Source of the DNA: Mesorhizobium sp. NZP2077
GTDB lineage: Bacteria > Pseudomonadota > Alphaproteobacteria > Rhizobiales > Rhizobiaceae
Direction: 5' to 3'
DNA length: 64,000 bases
Assembly (NCBI RefSeq): GCF_013170805.1
Contig: NZ_CP051293.1
Coordinates: 2,858,001 to 2,922,000 of the forward strand
Shown: positions 24,175 through 32,107 of the stretch, piece by piece
Numbering within the stretch: position 1 is the stretch's first letter
Layout of the letters: each line of letters begins with the position of its first letter
Position numbers and translations under genes: made by a program
Notes under the pieces: model-generated
Told to the model about the DNA's origin: nothing
The model's input: the letters and a program-made list of their open reading frames with translations, nothing else
The model's database searches: none

Positions 24175-24438
24175 TGCCGGTAAGGGGCGAGATTGGCGTC
24201 GTCATCAAGGTGAAGGACTTTGTCTGAAGTTGACCTTATGGCATGGCTCAATGGCATCGCCTCCACCACTGGATTCCGAATACCCGATCACCGTAGACTG
24301 AAAACGACAGCATCGCCCTCTGCAAACCGCCGGTCAAAACGGCCCTGCATCGCGTCCCTGCTTGCACTCGGGTTCGCGCCGCTGGTGTGCGGGCGGCAAC
24401 CTGTGTGGAGTTTTGGAAGAAGCGGTCGTCTGCAGAAA
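24175..24438. other. Intergenic region with no recognisable gene
   Basis: These 264 bp lie between the stop of the secreted two-repeat protein and the stop of the Crp/Fnr-family gene (convergent). A 100-codon plus-strand frame (24220-24522) overlaps the regulator gene and has no family-like features or good ribosome site, so it is not called. No clear terminator is seen. Confidence 0.5.
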
Positions 24439-24993
24439 TCAAATTGTGTCACGCCTTCGGCGCCAGGCGATTTCGCGATAAAGCGCCTCGGGACTGACAC
24501 CTACTTCACGGGCCAACGTTGACCAGTGTCCCCTGGCGGGAAGACTCCCATGCCAGGACACCCATGCATCAAGGCGGGCCGCGACTGTCTTGAGGGACAA
24601 GATCTCCGACTGCAGTCGCGCCTGCTGGACCTCGTGGCCGAGATGGCGCGCCCACGCGATCGCCAGCTCTGTGTCTTCCTCGATCCGGGTGAGCAGGCCG
24701 GCGCGCGGAATGGCCCAGGTCACGGCAGCAACCTCCGTTCGGGCCGCGCAATGGTAAGAGGCGGAATACAACGAGGCTTCCGCCAGGATGGAATTTGGAC
24801 CCGCACGTTGAAGGATCAGGGCCGTCCCATTGTCCTGATGCCTGACCAGATGAACGACGCCCGAACGCACGACGTGAATGAACCGGACGGGATCACCCAG
24901 ATGAAACACCGGTGCTCCCGCCGCGAACTCGATCTCGCGGCCTTCCAGACGGTCGAGCAAGGCAATTAGCGGGAGCGACATGATTTCTATCAT
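24439..24993 (-). CDS. Crp/Fnr family regulator without iron-sulfur cysteines
   Basis: A 184-residue regulator. A cNMP-binding-like barrel (FAAGAPVFHLGDPVRFIHVV, then GTALILQRAGPNSILAEASL) is followed by a dimerisation helix and a C-terminal helix-turn-helix (LAREVGVSPEALYREIAWRR). It lacks an N-terminal cysteine cluster and is shorter than Crp. The start at 24993 or the in-frame ATG at 24981 are both possible; both lie inside a perfect palindrome (24978-24995), so the protein may repress itself. It is divergent from the His/Met-rich protein gene, its probable target. Confidence 0.85.
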   Translation of the reverse strand: MIEIMSLPLIALLDRLEGREIEFAAGAPVFHLGDPVRFIHVVRSGVVHLVRHQDNGTALILQRAGPNSILAEASLYSASYHCAARTEVAAVTWAIPRAGLLTRIEEDTELAIAWARHLGHEVQQARLQSEILSLKTVAARLDAWVSWHGSLPARGHWSTLAREVGVSPEALYREIAWRRRRDTI

Positions 24994-24995
24994 GT
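24978..24995. promoter_or_regulatory. Perfect palindrome over the start of the Crp/Fnr-type gene
   Basis: ACATGAT-N4-ATCATGT with perfect 7-bp arms; the inner part TGAT-N4-ATCA matches the half-site layout of Crp/Fnr-family operators. It covers the start codon(s) of the regulator gene and ends about 50 bp before the divergent His/Met-rich protein gene. It could serve both for autorepression and for control of the neighbour. Inference from sequence only. Confidence 0.6.
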
Positions 24996-25045
24996 AGCGT
25001 TGCTCGAGGCTGTGGCAAGCATGCCTGGTCAACGGAGCAATTGCC

Positions 25046-25618
25046 ATGATACGCGCCCTCGCAGTCGCCGCCTGCCTGGTTTCTTCCGCAGCCTGTGCCC
25101 AGCAAGCCCAGTCAGGCGGTATGGACCATAAGATGCATATGCAGATGATGAGCGGGCAAGCCACAGGTGCCGAGGTTCCGACGGAGCCCGGCCAAGGTGC
25201 GTTCGCGGCGATCCAGGAGATCGTGGCCATCCTTGAGGCTGATCCCGACACGGATTGGTCCAAAGTGGACATCGACGCCCTGCGCGCGCATCTCGTCGAC
25301 ATGAACGCGGTTACTTTGGCCGCCGATGTGAGGAGCGAGCCGGTCGCGGGCGGAACCCGATTCCTGGTCACAGGTTCGGGAGCCGTTCAGGATTCAGTGC
25401 GTCGGATGGTGAAGGCCCATGCGGCGACGATGAACGGGGTAGACGGTTGGCGTTTCGACGCTTCCGATATCGACGGCGGCGCATCGCTGACCGTGTGGCC
25501 CCCGGCGGAGGATGCCGCCAAACTGCGCGGCCTCGGGTTCTTCGGGCTCATGGCTCGGGGGATGCACCATCAGCACCACCACATGATGATAGCGCGAGGC
25601 GAAGACCCTCATCTCTGA
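25046..25618 (+). CDS. Exported His/Met-rich protein, possible metal binder
   Basis: A 190-residue protein with a signal peptide (MIRALAVAACLVSSAACA, cleavage before QQ by AxA rule). Just after the cleavage site comes GGMDHKMHMQMMSGQ, and near the C-terminus GMHHQHHHMMIARGED, both dense in His and Met and suited to binding copper or another soft metal. The middle region is a predicted alpha/beta domain without recognisable family. It is divergent from the Crp/Fnr-type gene, whose palindrome lies in the shared promoter. A periplasmic metal or redox sensor/buffer is a reasonable guess. Confidence 0.75.
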   Translation: MIRALAVAACLVSSAACAQQAQSGGMDHKMHMQMMSGQATGAEVPTEPGQGAFAAIQEIVAILEADPDTDWSKVDIDALRAHLVDMNAVTLAADVRSEPVAGGTRFLVTGSGAVQDSVRRMVKAHAATMNGVDGWRFDASDIDGGASLTVWPPAEDAAKLRGLGFFGLMARGMHHQHHHMMIARGEDPHL

Positions 25619-25657
25619 AACGGGAGCTGGAAAATTCTTCACCTGAATATTTTCGCG

Positions 25658-25862
25658 TGATCCAGGTCATAATCCGGCCCTCCGACACCTTCACGTGCGC
25701 AGCACCCGGTAGATCGCCGGAATAACCAGTACCGTCAGCAGTGTCGATGAGGCGAGGCCAAACAGCAGCGAGATCGCCAGCCCCTGGAAGATCGGGTCGG
25801 TCAGGATCACGGCCGCGCCGATCATGGCAGCAAGTGCGGTGAGCAGGATCGGCTTGAACCGG
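25658..25862. repeat. Duplicated 3' end of RND efflux gene, copy B (native)
   Basis: This is the native copy, comprising the last 57 codons of the intact RND permease gene plus 33 bp beyond its stop. It pairs with 23379-23583 over the same 205-bp length in direct orientation. The shared downstream flank (around ATCCAGGTCA-AATCCGG) shows that the duplication extended past the gene. Confidence 0.85.
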
Positions 25863-28800
25863 ATCGCGCCGGCCTCGATCAGGACCTCGCGCAACGGCCT
25901 GTCGGGCGACGCCGCGTGGCGGATGAAATCGACCAGCAGGATCGAATTGCGCACGATGATGCCGGCCAGCGCGATGAAGCCGATCATCGAGGTGGCGGTG
26001 AACGGTGCGCCGAAGAGCCAATGTCCGCCGAGGATGCCGATGAAGGTCAGCGGGATCGGCGTCAGGATCACCAGCGGCACCTTGAACGAGCCGAACTGGG
26101 CGACGACCAGGATGTAGATGCCGAGAAGGGCGACGCCGAAGGCAGCGCCCATGTCGCGGAAGGTCACCCAGGTGACCTCCCATTCGCCGTCCCACAAAAG
26201 CGTCGGCCGGCTTTCATCCTCCGGCTGGCCATGCAGCGAGATCGCGGGCTTTTGCAGTCCGGTCCAGTCCTGCGCGTCGATGGCCTTGCTGACGGCTAGC
26301 ATGCCGTAAAGCGGCGCCTCGAAGCTGCCGGCAAGCTCGGCCGTCACCATTTCGGCGGCACGGCCATTGTGTCTGAACACCGGGAACGAAGCGCGCTCCG
26401 GCGTCACCCGCACGACATCGCCGAGTTCGACCACGCCGCGGTCGCCGGGCAGGACATTGGCCGGAATGGGCGTGGTCAGGAAGCGCTCGTCGAGCGTCCT
26501 TTCACCCTTCGGCCGTTCGATGCGGATCGGGATCGGCTGGCGGCCACCGCCGCGATGCGAATAGCCGACGGTCTTCCCGCCATTGAGGATGGCGAGCGTG
26601 TCGAAGACGTCGGTTTCCTCGACATGGAAGAACTCCGCATCGTCGGTGGAAATCGTGGCGCGCAGCCGGCGTGCTGGCTGTCCCCAGGAATTGTCGACAT
26701 CGACGATGAAGGGCACGGAGCGGAACGCCGTCTCGATCTTTTCGGCGACCTTGCGGCGCGTCTCGCCGTCGGGTCCGTAGACCTCCGCCAGCAGCGTTGC
26801 CATCACGGGCGGACCGGGCGGCGGCTCGACCACCTTCAGGCTGGTGCCTTGCGGCACGGGGATCGTGGCGATGCGCTGGCGCACGTCGAGCGCGATCTCG
26901 TGGCTGGAGCGGGCACGGTCCGCTTTCGGCAGCAGGTTGAGCGCCACGTCTCCCTGCTGCGGCTCAGTGCGCAGGACGGCATGGCGGACGAGGCCGTTGA
27001 AATTGAAGGGCGCCGCCGTTGCGGCGTGTGTCTGGACCGATCGGACCTCCTTCAGCTCGAGAACCCTGGCCGCGACGGCCTGCGCCACCGCATCGGTCGC
27101 CTCGACGGAAGACCCTTCCGGCAGGTCGATGGTGACCGACAATTCGGACTTGTTGTCGAAGGGCAGGAGCTTGACCGTGACATGTTCAGTGTAAAACAGC
27201 GCGAGCGAGCCCAGCGTCAGCATGCCGACGGCAAGCAGGAACGCCCAGCTCGCCTTCTTGGAGGCCAGGATCGGCCGGGCGACTGCGGTGTAGGCGCGGC
27301 CGAGCGGACCACCATTGCCATGGTCCCCATGGGCATGCACCGGCGCGCGTCCGGCGAGTTTAAGCATCAGCCACGGCGTCACCATCACCGCGACGAAGAA
27401 GGAGAAGATCATCGCCGCCGAGGCATTGGCCGGGATCGGGCTCATATAGGGGCCCATCATTCCCGAGACGAACAGCATCGGCAGCAGTGCGGCGACCACG
27501 GTCAAGGTGGCGACGATGGTCGGGTTGCCGACTTCGGCCACCGCCTCGATCGCCGCCTGTCGGCGGTCGCGTCCGCCGCCCATGGCCCAGTGGCGCGAGA
27601 TGTTCTCGATCACCACGATGGCGTCGTCGACGAGTATGCCGATGGAAAAGATCAGCGCGAACAGCGAGACGCGGTTCAGCGTGTAGCCCATGACGCGCGA
27701 GGCGAACAGCGTGAGCAGGATGGTCACCGGAATGACGACGGCCACGACCATGGCTTCGCGGCGGCCGATGGCGACCCAGACCAGCAGGATGATCGAGATC
27801 GTCGCCAGGCCGAGATGATAGAGAAGCTCGTTGGCCTTGTCGTTGGCGGTCTCGCCGTAGTTGCGCGTCACGTCGATCGCGATATCGCCCGGGATCAATC
27901 CGCCCTGGAGCAGGGCGACCCGGTGCAGGATGGCGTCGGCGACCGCGACCGCGTTCGAGCCGGCGCGCTTGGCGATGGCGAGCGTGACCGACGGCACACG
28001 CTCCACGCCAGCGCCAGCCCTGGTGACCGTGGACACAAGCGCATCACCGGTGTCGGTGGCGAAGGCGACGTCGGCGACGTCGCGGACATAGACGGGGCGG
28101 TTGTCGCGCGAGGTCAGGAGCAGGTTGCCGATCTGGTCGGGCGAGGCCAGCGTCTCGCCGGCGACGATGTCGATCTGCTCGCCCTTGTCGCGCACGCGTC
28201 CGGCCGGAAAGGCCTTGTTGGCGCCTGACACCTTGGCCGCGAGCTGCTGCAAGGTGACGCCATAAAGGGCGAGCTTTTCCGGGTTCGGATCGACGCGGAT
28301 GATTTCACCGGTGTCGCCGACCAGGTAGGTCAGGCCGACATTGTCGATCTTGGCGATCTCGGTGCGCAGTTCGCGCGCGATGCGGGTCAAGTCGTTCGCC
28401 GTCAAGCGCGCGGCCGCCTCCGGCTTCGGCAATAGCGTCAGCGTGACGATGGCGACATCGTCGATGCCGCGGCCGACGATCAGCGGCTCGGGCACGCCAA
28501 CGGGAATGCGGTCCATGTTGGCGCGCACCTTGTCGTGGACGCGCAGAACGGCGGCGTCGGACGAGGTACCGACGACGAAGCGGGCGGTGACCATCACCTG
28601 GTCGTCGCGCGTCTGCGAATAGACATGTTCGACGCCGTCGATGCCCTTGACGATCGTCTCCAGCGGCTCGGTTATCAGTTTGACGGCATCGTCGGCCTTC
28701 AGCCCGTCGGCGCGTACGAAGATGTCGACCATCGGCACCGAGATCTGCGGTTCCTCCTCGCGTGGCAGCGTGAGCAGCGCCACCAACCCGAAGACGAAGG

Positions 28801-28888
28801 CGGCGATCAGGAACAGCGGCGTCAGCGGCGAAACGATGAAAGCCCGCGTCAGCGCGCCGGCGATACCGAACGAGGCAGGACCTTTCAT
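25691..28888 (-). CDS. RND efflux transporter permease
   Basis: A 1065-residue RND pump of full length with the N-terminal helix, large periplasmic loops, the central helix bundle and its repeat. Landmarks are PREEEPQISVPMVDIFV, the transmembrane helix 4 segment LFALIFSIGILVDDAIVVIE with its acidic pair for proton relay, and a C-terminal bundle (FIALAGIIVRNSILLVDFI). It overlaps the adaptor gene by 4 bp and would work with it and an outer-membrane factor encoded elsewhere. The linked DUF2892 gene and BigR-like element suggest a link to sulfide or persulfide stress. Substrate unknown. Confidence 0.94.
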   Translation of the reverse strand: MKGPASFGIAGALTRAFIVSPLTPLFLIAAFVFGLVALLTLPREEEPQISVPMVDIFVRADGLKADDAVKLITEPLETIVKGIDGVEHVYSQTRDDQVMVTARFVVGTSSDAAVLRVHDKVRANMDRIPVGVPEPLIVGRGIDDVAIVTLTLLPKPEAAARLTANDLTRIARELRTEIAKIDNVGLTYLVGDTGEIIRVDPNPEKLALYGVTLQQLAAKVSGANKAFPAGRVRDKGEQIDIVAGETLASPDQIGNLLLTSRDNRPVYVRDVADVAFATDTGDALVSTVTRAGAGVERVPSVTLAIAKRAGSNAVAVADAILHRVALLQGGLIPGDIAIDVTRNYGETANDKANELLYHLGLATISIILLVWVAIGRREAMVVAVVIPVTILLTLFASRVMGYTLNRVSLFALIFSIGILVDDAIVVIENISRHWAMGGGRDRRQAAIEAVAEVGNPTIVATLTVVAALLPMLFVSGMMGPYMSPIPANASAAMIFSFFVAVMVTPWLMLKLAGRAPVHAHGDHGNGGPLGRAYTAVARPILASKKASWAFLLAVGMLTLGSLALFYTEHVTVKLLPFDNKSELSVTIDLPEGSSVEATDAVAQAVAARVLELKEVRSVQTHAATAAPFNFNGLVRHAVLRTEPQQGDVALNLLPKADRARSSHEIALDVRQRIATIPVPQGTSLKVVEPPPGPPVMATLLAEVYGPDGETRRKVAEKIETAFRSVPFIVDVDNSWGQPARRLRATISTDDAEFFHVEETDVFDTLAILNGGKTVGYSHRGGGRQPIPIRIERPKGERTLDERFLTTPIPANVLPGDRGVVELGDVVRVTPERASFPVFRHNGRAAEMVTAELAGSFEAPLYGMLAVSKAIDAQDWTGLQKPAISLHGQPEDESRPTLLWDGEWEVTWVTFRDMGAAFGVALLGIYILVVAQFGSFKVPLVILTPIPLTFIGILGGHWLFGAPFTATSMIGFIALAGIIVRNSILLVDFIRHAASPDRPLREVLIEAGAIRFKPILLTALAAMIGAAVILTDPIFQGLAISLLFGLASSTLLTVLVIPAIYRVLRT

Positions 28889-29847
28889 GGCGTGATCACG
28901 ACATCGCCGGCCGCGAGGCCTGTCAGGACCTCGACATAGTCGCCGTCGGCGCGCTTGGTCCGCTCGCCGGTGACCACCGCGCGTTCGGCCTGTGTGCCGC
29001 CGGCGGCGACGCGCACGAAATCGATCCCCGAGCGGGTTGCGATCGCGGAAACCGGCACCAGCAGCGCGGAGCGCTCGGCGACCGGCAGTTCGACCAGGAC
29101 ACGGGCATCGATGAAATTGGTGTCGAGATTGTCGACCTCGACGTCGGCGATGACGCGGCCATTGTCGATCTGCGGATAGATCTTGGCGAGGCGGCCGGCG
29201 GCTCCCTTGCCGCCGGCATTGATGCGGATGGCGGCTCCCTCACTCAGGGACGCAGCGTAACGTTCCGGAACGGCCAGCCGCAGGAACACGCCGCCGCCAC
29301 CGATGGTGGCGACCACTTCACCGGCCATGATGACAGCGCCGCGCGTCACCGGCACGGTCAGCACGCGGCCATCGCCGGGAGCAAAGACATCGCCTTCGGC
29401 ACCCTGCTGCACGATCACCGAACGCTGGGCCTCGGTCGCGGCAAGCTGGCTGCGCGCGACGTCGACCTCGGTGCGCAGCTGGTCAAGGCGCTGCGCGGTC
29501 ATGACACCCTTGTCGACCAGCGTCTGCCCGCGCGCGAGTTCGGATTGCGCTGTGTCCAGCTGTGCCTGCAGCGCGCGCAACTGCGCGTCCAGCGCCGCGA
29601 CCTGGAAGGCGATCTTGTCGTCCTGAACGGTGGCGATCTTCTGCCCCGCCTTGACCAGTTCACCCTCGGTGACAGCCAGGTCGACGATCAGCCCGCCGAT
29701 GCGGGCGCGCGCCGGAACGGTGTCGCGCGCCTCGACACGCCCATAGACCGCCTTCCATTCGGTCACGGTCGTCGGCGCCAGGGTCAGCGTGCCGGCAAGC
29801 ACTGGAAAGGTCGCCAGCAACGCGGCGACCAAAAGGGGCATGCGCAT
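28885..29847 (-). CDS. RND efflux periplasmic adaptor (membrane fusion protein)
   Basis: A 320-residue adaptor with signal peptide (MRMPLLVAALLATFPVLAGT). It has a biotinyl-lipoyl-like half (RARIGGLIVDLAVTEGELVK), a coiled-coil hairpin (LDAQLRALQAQLDTAQSEL, then TEVDVARSQLAATEAQ) and the second lipoyl half (GDVFAPGDGRVLTVPVTRGA). It bridges the RND pump to an outer-membrane channel. The stop overlaps the pump start (ATGA). It follows the DUF2892 gene by 12 bp, so the three genes form one operon. Confidence 0.92.
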   Translation of the reverse strand: MRMPLLVAALLATFPVLAGTLTLAPTTVTEWKAVYGRVEARDTVPARARIGGLIVDLAVTEGELVKAGQKIATVQDDKIAFQVAALDAQLRALQAQLDTAQSELARGQTLVDKGVMTAQRLDQLRTEVDVARSQLAATEAQRSVIVQQGAEGDVFAPGDGRVLTVPVTRGAVIMAGEVVATIGGGGVFLRLAVPERYAASLSEGAAIRINAGGKGAAGRLAKIYPQIDNGRVIADVEVDNLDTNFIDARVLVELPVAERSALLVPVSAIATRSGIDFVRVAAGGTQAERAVVTGERTKRADGDYVEVLTGLAAGDVVITP

Positions 29848-29859
29848 GCGGGTCTTCCC

Positions 29860-30060
29860 TTAGAATGCGCATCCCGGCTTGACGCCGAGCTTGCGGAAGA
29901 CCATCGCCGCCGGACAGAAGCCGGTGAACGCCGATTGCAGCATGTTCAAGCCGACGAAGACCGTCAGCCAGACAAACAGCGGCGAGACAAAGGCGGTGAG
30001 CACGACGGACAGCAGCACCATGATGCCGGCGAAAGCGAGAACAGAACGGTCCAGGGACAT
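29860..30060 (-). CDS. DUF2892 (YgaP-type) small membrane protein
   Basis: A 66-residue protein with two hydrophobic helices (VLAFAGIMVLLSVVLTAF and FVWLTVFVGLNMLQSAFTGF) and the family-typical end GFCPAAMVFRKLGVKPGCAF with CP. The ATG at 30060 has a GGAG site 6 nt upstream; two further ATGs lie just before it. DUF2892 proteins are regularly encoded with rhodanese, sulfide dioxygenase and BigR genes and are thought to act in sulfur-species handling at the membrane. It is the first gene of the adaptor/RND operon and has a shared AT-rich element upstream. Confidence 0.88.
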   Translation of the reverse strand: MSLDRSVLAFAGIMVLLSVVLTAFVSPLFVWLTVFVGLNMLQSAFTGFCPAAMVFRKLGVKPGCAF

Positions 30061-30076
30061 CGTCATCTCCATTTGT

Positions 30077-30097
30077 ATATGATCACATCTAAATATA
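30077..30097. promoter_or_regulatory. Candidate BigR/SqrR operator upstream of the DUF2892/RND operon
   Basis: An AT-rich element with ATATGATCACAT (30077-30088) and an AAATATA extension, directly upstream of the operon's first gene. The 12-mer reappears with one mismatch, inverted, just before the BigR-like gene (31736-31747). Shared, unusually AT-rich elements before the regulator and before its likely target are what a common operator would look like. The gap 30098-30214 shows nothing further. Confidence 0.5.
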
Positions 30098-30214
30098 GGA
30101 ATGTTATCGTTGGCCGCAAGAGGCGGTGCCGACTTTGCCGCTGGCGGTTGCGGGCCTTCGACTGGGCCGCCAGCCGCCGTCCGCCCGAGGGCCGGTCGCG
30201 GCGGCTTGCCCCGG

Positions 30215-31522
30215 TCAGGCAACCGGTACATCCGCTGGCGCCTCGACCTTGATCTGCTTGAGCTTGTCGATGCCCAGCGCCTGCAGTGCGAGGCGCTCGT
30301 AGAAGGGCTCGGACTTGCCGGTCCTGATCTTGTGCAGGAAATACTTCTCGAAACCGACCTTGGCGGTGTGCACCCATTTGCCGGAGGACGACCAGTTGAC
30401 GTTGCGCGGCGGGATCTGCGGCTGCGCCACGAAGGCGACGCCGGAATCGCCGAAATCGGCGAGGCAGACCGCGTTCCACGTGCCCTGGGCATCGGGCTCG
30501 GCGCCCTTCACCAGCCGACCGATGTTGCGCGCGGTCGCGGTGACCATGGATTCGATCATGAAGCCGGTCTTGGGCACGCCCACCGGAACCGGTGTCTTGC
30601 CGATCGGCGGGATGGCGACGCAAACGCCGACCGCGAATATTTCGGGGAAGGCCGGGTTGCGCTGGTGCTTGTCGACGAGGATGAAGCCGCGCGGATTGGT
30701 CAGCCCCTCGATGCCGCGCACCGCCGCCACGCCACGGAAGGCCGGCAGCATCATGGCGTAGGTAAGCGGCAATTCATGCGACTGCCTGACCGAGCCATCG
30801 TCGGCGATTTCCTGGACGAACATCTTGCCGGGCTCGACCTTGTCGACCTTGGCGTTGCAGATCCACTTGATGTGATGCTGGCGCATCTCGCTCTCGAGCA
30901 GGCCCTTGGTATCGCCGACGCCGTCGAGGCCGAGATGGCCGATATAGGGTTCGGAGGTGACGAAGGTCATGGGTACGCGGTCGCGCACCCTGGCGTCGCG
31001 CAACGCCTTGTCGAGGATGAAGGTGAATTCGTATGCCGGTCCGAAGCAGGACGCGCCCTGGACCGCGCCGATGACGACCGGACCCGGCTTGGCGACGAGC
31101 GCATCGAAGGCCGTCCTGGCCTTGATTGCGTGGTCGATGTGGCAGACCGACTGGGTGTTGTGCTCCGGCCCGAGGCCCTCGATCTCATCGAAAGCGAGTT
31201 CGGGGCCGGTGGCGATCACCAGATAGTCATAGGAGAGGGATGAGCCGTCGTTGAGTTCCACCGTGCGTTCGGCCGGGTGGACGCGCTTGGCTCCCTGCGG
31301 ATGAAAACCGATGTTGCGCCGTGCCAGCACAGGAGCAAGGTCGATCTCAACCGCCTGCCTGTCTCGCCAGCCCACGGCGACCCAAGGGTTGGATGGCACG
31401 AACGAATAATGGCTGCCATTGTTGATTACGGAGACCTTGTGTTCCCTCGCCAGTTCGTCGCGAAGCTCATAGGCCATGATGGTGCCTCCCAGTCCGGCAC
31501 CCAGGACAACAACATGCACCAT
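30215..31522 (-). CDS. Sulfide:quinone oxidoreductase-like flavoprotein
   Basis: A 435-residue FAD/NAD(P)-binding protein: HVVVLGAGLGGTIMAYELRD (FAD site), YDYLVIATGPELAFDEIEGL, and the C-terminal membrane-facing region. Cysteines at VQGASCFGPAYEF and FAVGVCVAIPP are in positions where SQR-type enzymes carry redox cysteines, so oxidation of sulfide to quinone-linked persulfide is likely. The ATG at 31522 follows a GGAGG site. It is divergent from the BigR-like sensor gene and has a perfect anaerobox about 106 bp upstream, pointing to control by both reactive sulfur and oxygen. Confidence 0.85.
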   Translation of the reverse strand: MVHVVVLGAGLGGTIMAYELRDELAREHKVSVINNGSHYSFVPSNPWVAVGWRDRQAVEIDLAPVLARRNIGFHPQGAKRVHPAERTVELNDGSSLSYDYLVIATGPELAFDEIEGLGPEHNTQSVCHIDHAIKARTAFDALVAKPGPVVIGAVQGASCFGPAYEFTFILDKALRDARVRDRVPMTFVTSEPYIGHLGLDGVGDTKGLLESEMRQHHIKWICNAKVDKVEPGKMFVQEIADDGSVRQSHELPLTYAMMLPAFRGVAAVRGIEGLTNPRGFILVDKHQRNPAFPEIFAVGVCVAIPPIGKTPVPVGVPKTGFMIESMVTATARNIGRLVKGAEPDAQGTWNAVCLADFGDSGVAFVAQPQIPPRNVNWSSSGKWVHTAKVGFEKYFLHKIRTGKSEPFYERLALQALGIDKLKQIKVEAPADVPVA

Positions 31523-31627
31523 GCTTTTTCCTCCTTCGCGGCGTGGCCTTTGGCGCAACGCCGACATTGCGGTTCCCACGCAGGGAGCGGCATTGACCAA
31601 TCCTGCGCCATTGTGGCCGGCCACGAC

Positions 31628-31641
31628 TTGATGCGGATCAA
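31628..31641. promoter_or_regulatory. FNR/FixK anaerobox upstream of the SQR-like gene
   Basis: TTGATGCGGATCAA, identical in all 14 bases to the box before the usp gene (7110-7123). It lies about 106 bp before the SQR-like start codon and about 105 bp before the BigR-like start, so it could act on either. The most natural reading is oxygen-dependent expression of the SQR-like gene. Confidence 0.7.
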
Positions 31642-31735
31642 ACGAGCGCGCTGGCGTGAATCTCCAGCGCGTCGATCCATCGGCTTGACAGGCGCCGGCG
31701 TCAGGCTAATATTATTTGTAACTCTTAATATGATA

Positions 31736-31747
31736 ATGTGTTCATAT
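31736..31747. promoter_or_regulatory. Candidate BigR/SqrR operator at the regulator's own start
   Basis: ATGTGTTCATAT, whose complement ATATGAACACAT matches 11 of 12 bases of the element upstream of the DUF2892/RND operon. It overlaps the start codon of the BigR-like gene and sits in an AT-rich stretch from about 31706. Binding here would give autorepression, as is usual for ArsR-family regulators. Confidence 0.5.
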
Positions 31748-32081
31748 GCGCAACATAAAAATAGCCGAACTGGACAAGCGGGCGCGTGAGGCGTCCGAAC
31801 TGCTCGCCGCGATGGCAAATGAAAAACGGCTGATGATCCTGTGCCACCTGCTGGACGGCGAGACGAGCGTGAACGAACTGGCCGAACTGGTTGCGATGAA
31901 CCAGTCGGCGCTGTCGCAGCAACTTTCAAAGTTGCGCGCGCTCAAGCTCGTGGACACGAGACGCGACGCCCAGCAGGTCTACTACCGGTTGGCTTCTTTG
32001 GAGGTCGAGCGAATCCTGCAGACGCTCTACGGCATCTATTGCGATCCGCAGACAAGGATCGCCAAGGTCGGCAGCCGGTAG
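31746..32081 (+). CDS. BigR/SqrR-type persulfide-sensing ArsR regulator
   Basis: A 111-residue ArsR-family winged-helix protein (EASELLAAMANEKRLMILCH, then NQSALSQQLSKLRALKLVDT). Cysteines 33 (in MILCHLL) and 99 (in GIYCDP) are 66 residues apart, the same spacing as the sensing pair in BigR and SqrR, which form a polysulfide bridge and leave DNA. The motif context matches as well. It is divergent from the SQR-like gene and shares an upstream element with the DUF2892/RND operon, so these are its probable targets. Confidence 0.87.
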   Translation: MRNIKIAELDKRAREASELLAAMANEKRLMILCHLLDGETSVNELAELVAMNQSALSQQLSKLRALKLVDTRRDAQQVYYRLASLEVERILQTLYGIYCDPQTRIAKVGSR

Positions 32082-32107
32082 GCTGCCGCCCGACAGCAGG
32101 AACCGCG

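Noticed and set aside
24220..24522. 100-codon plus-strand frame between the two-repeat protein and the Crp/Fnr-type gene
   Set aside because: Overlaps the regulator's 3' end antisense, no good ribosome site, no homology-like pattern.
26369..28228. 619-codon plus-strand frame opposite the RND permease gene
   Set aside because: It is fully antisense to a well-supported 1065-residue RND pump, has Arg/Asp/His-rich mirror composition and no family features; typical shadow of GC-rich coding DNA.
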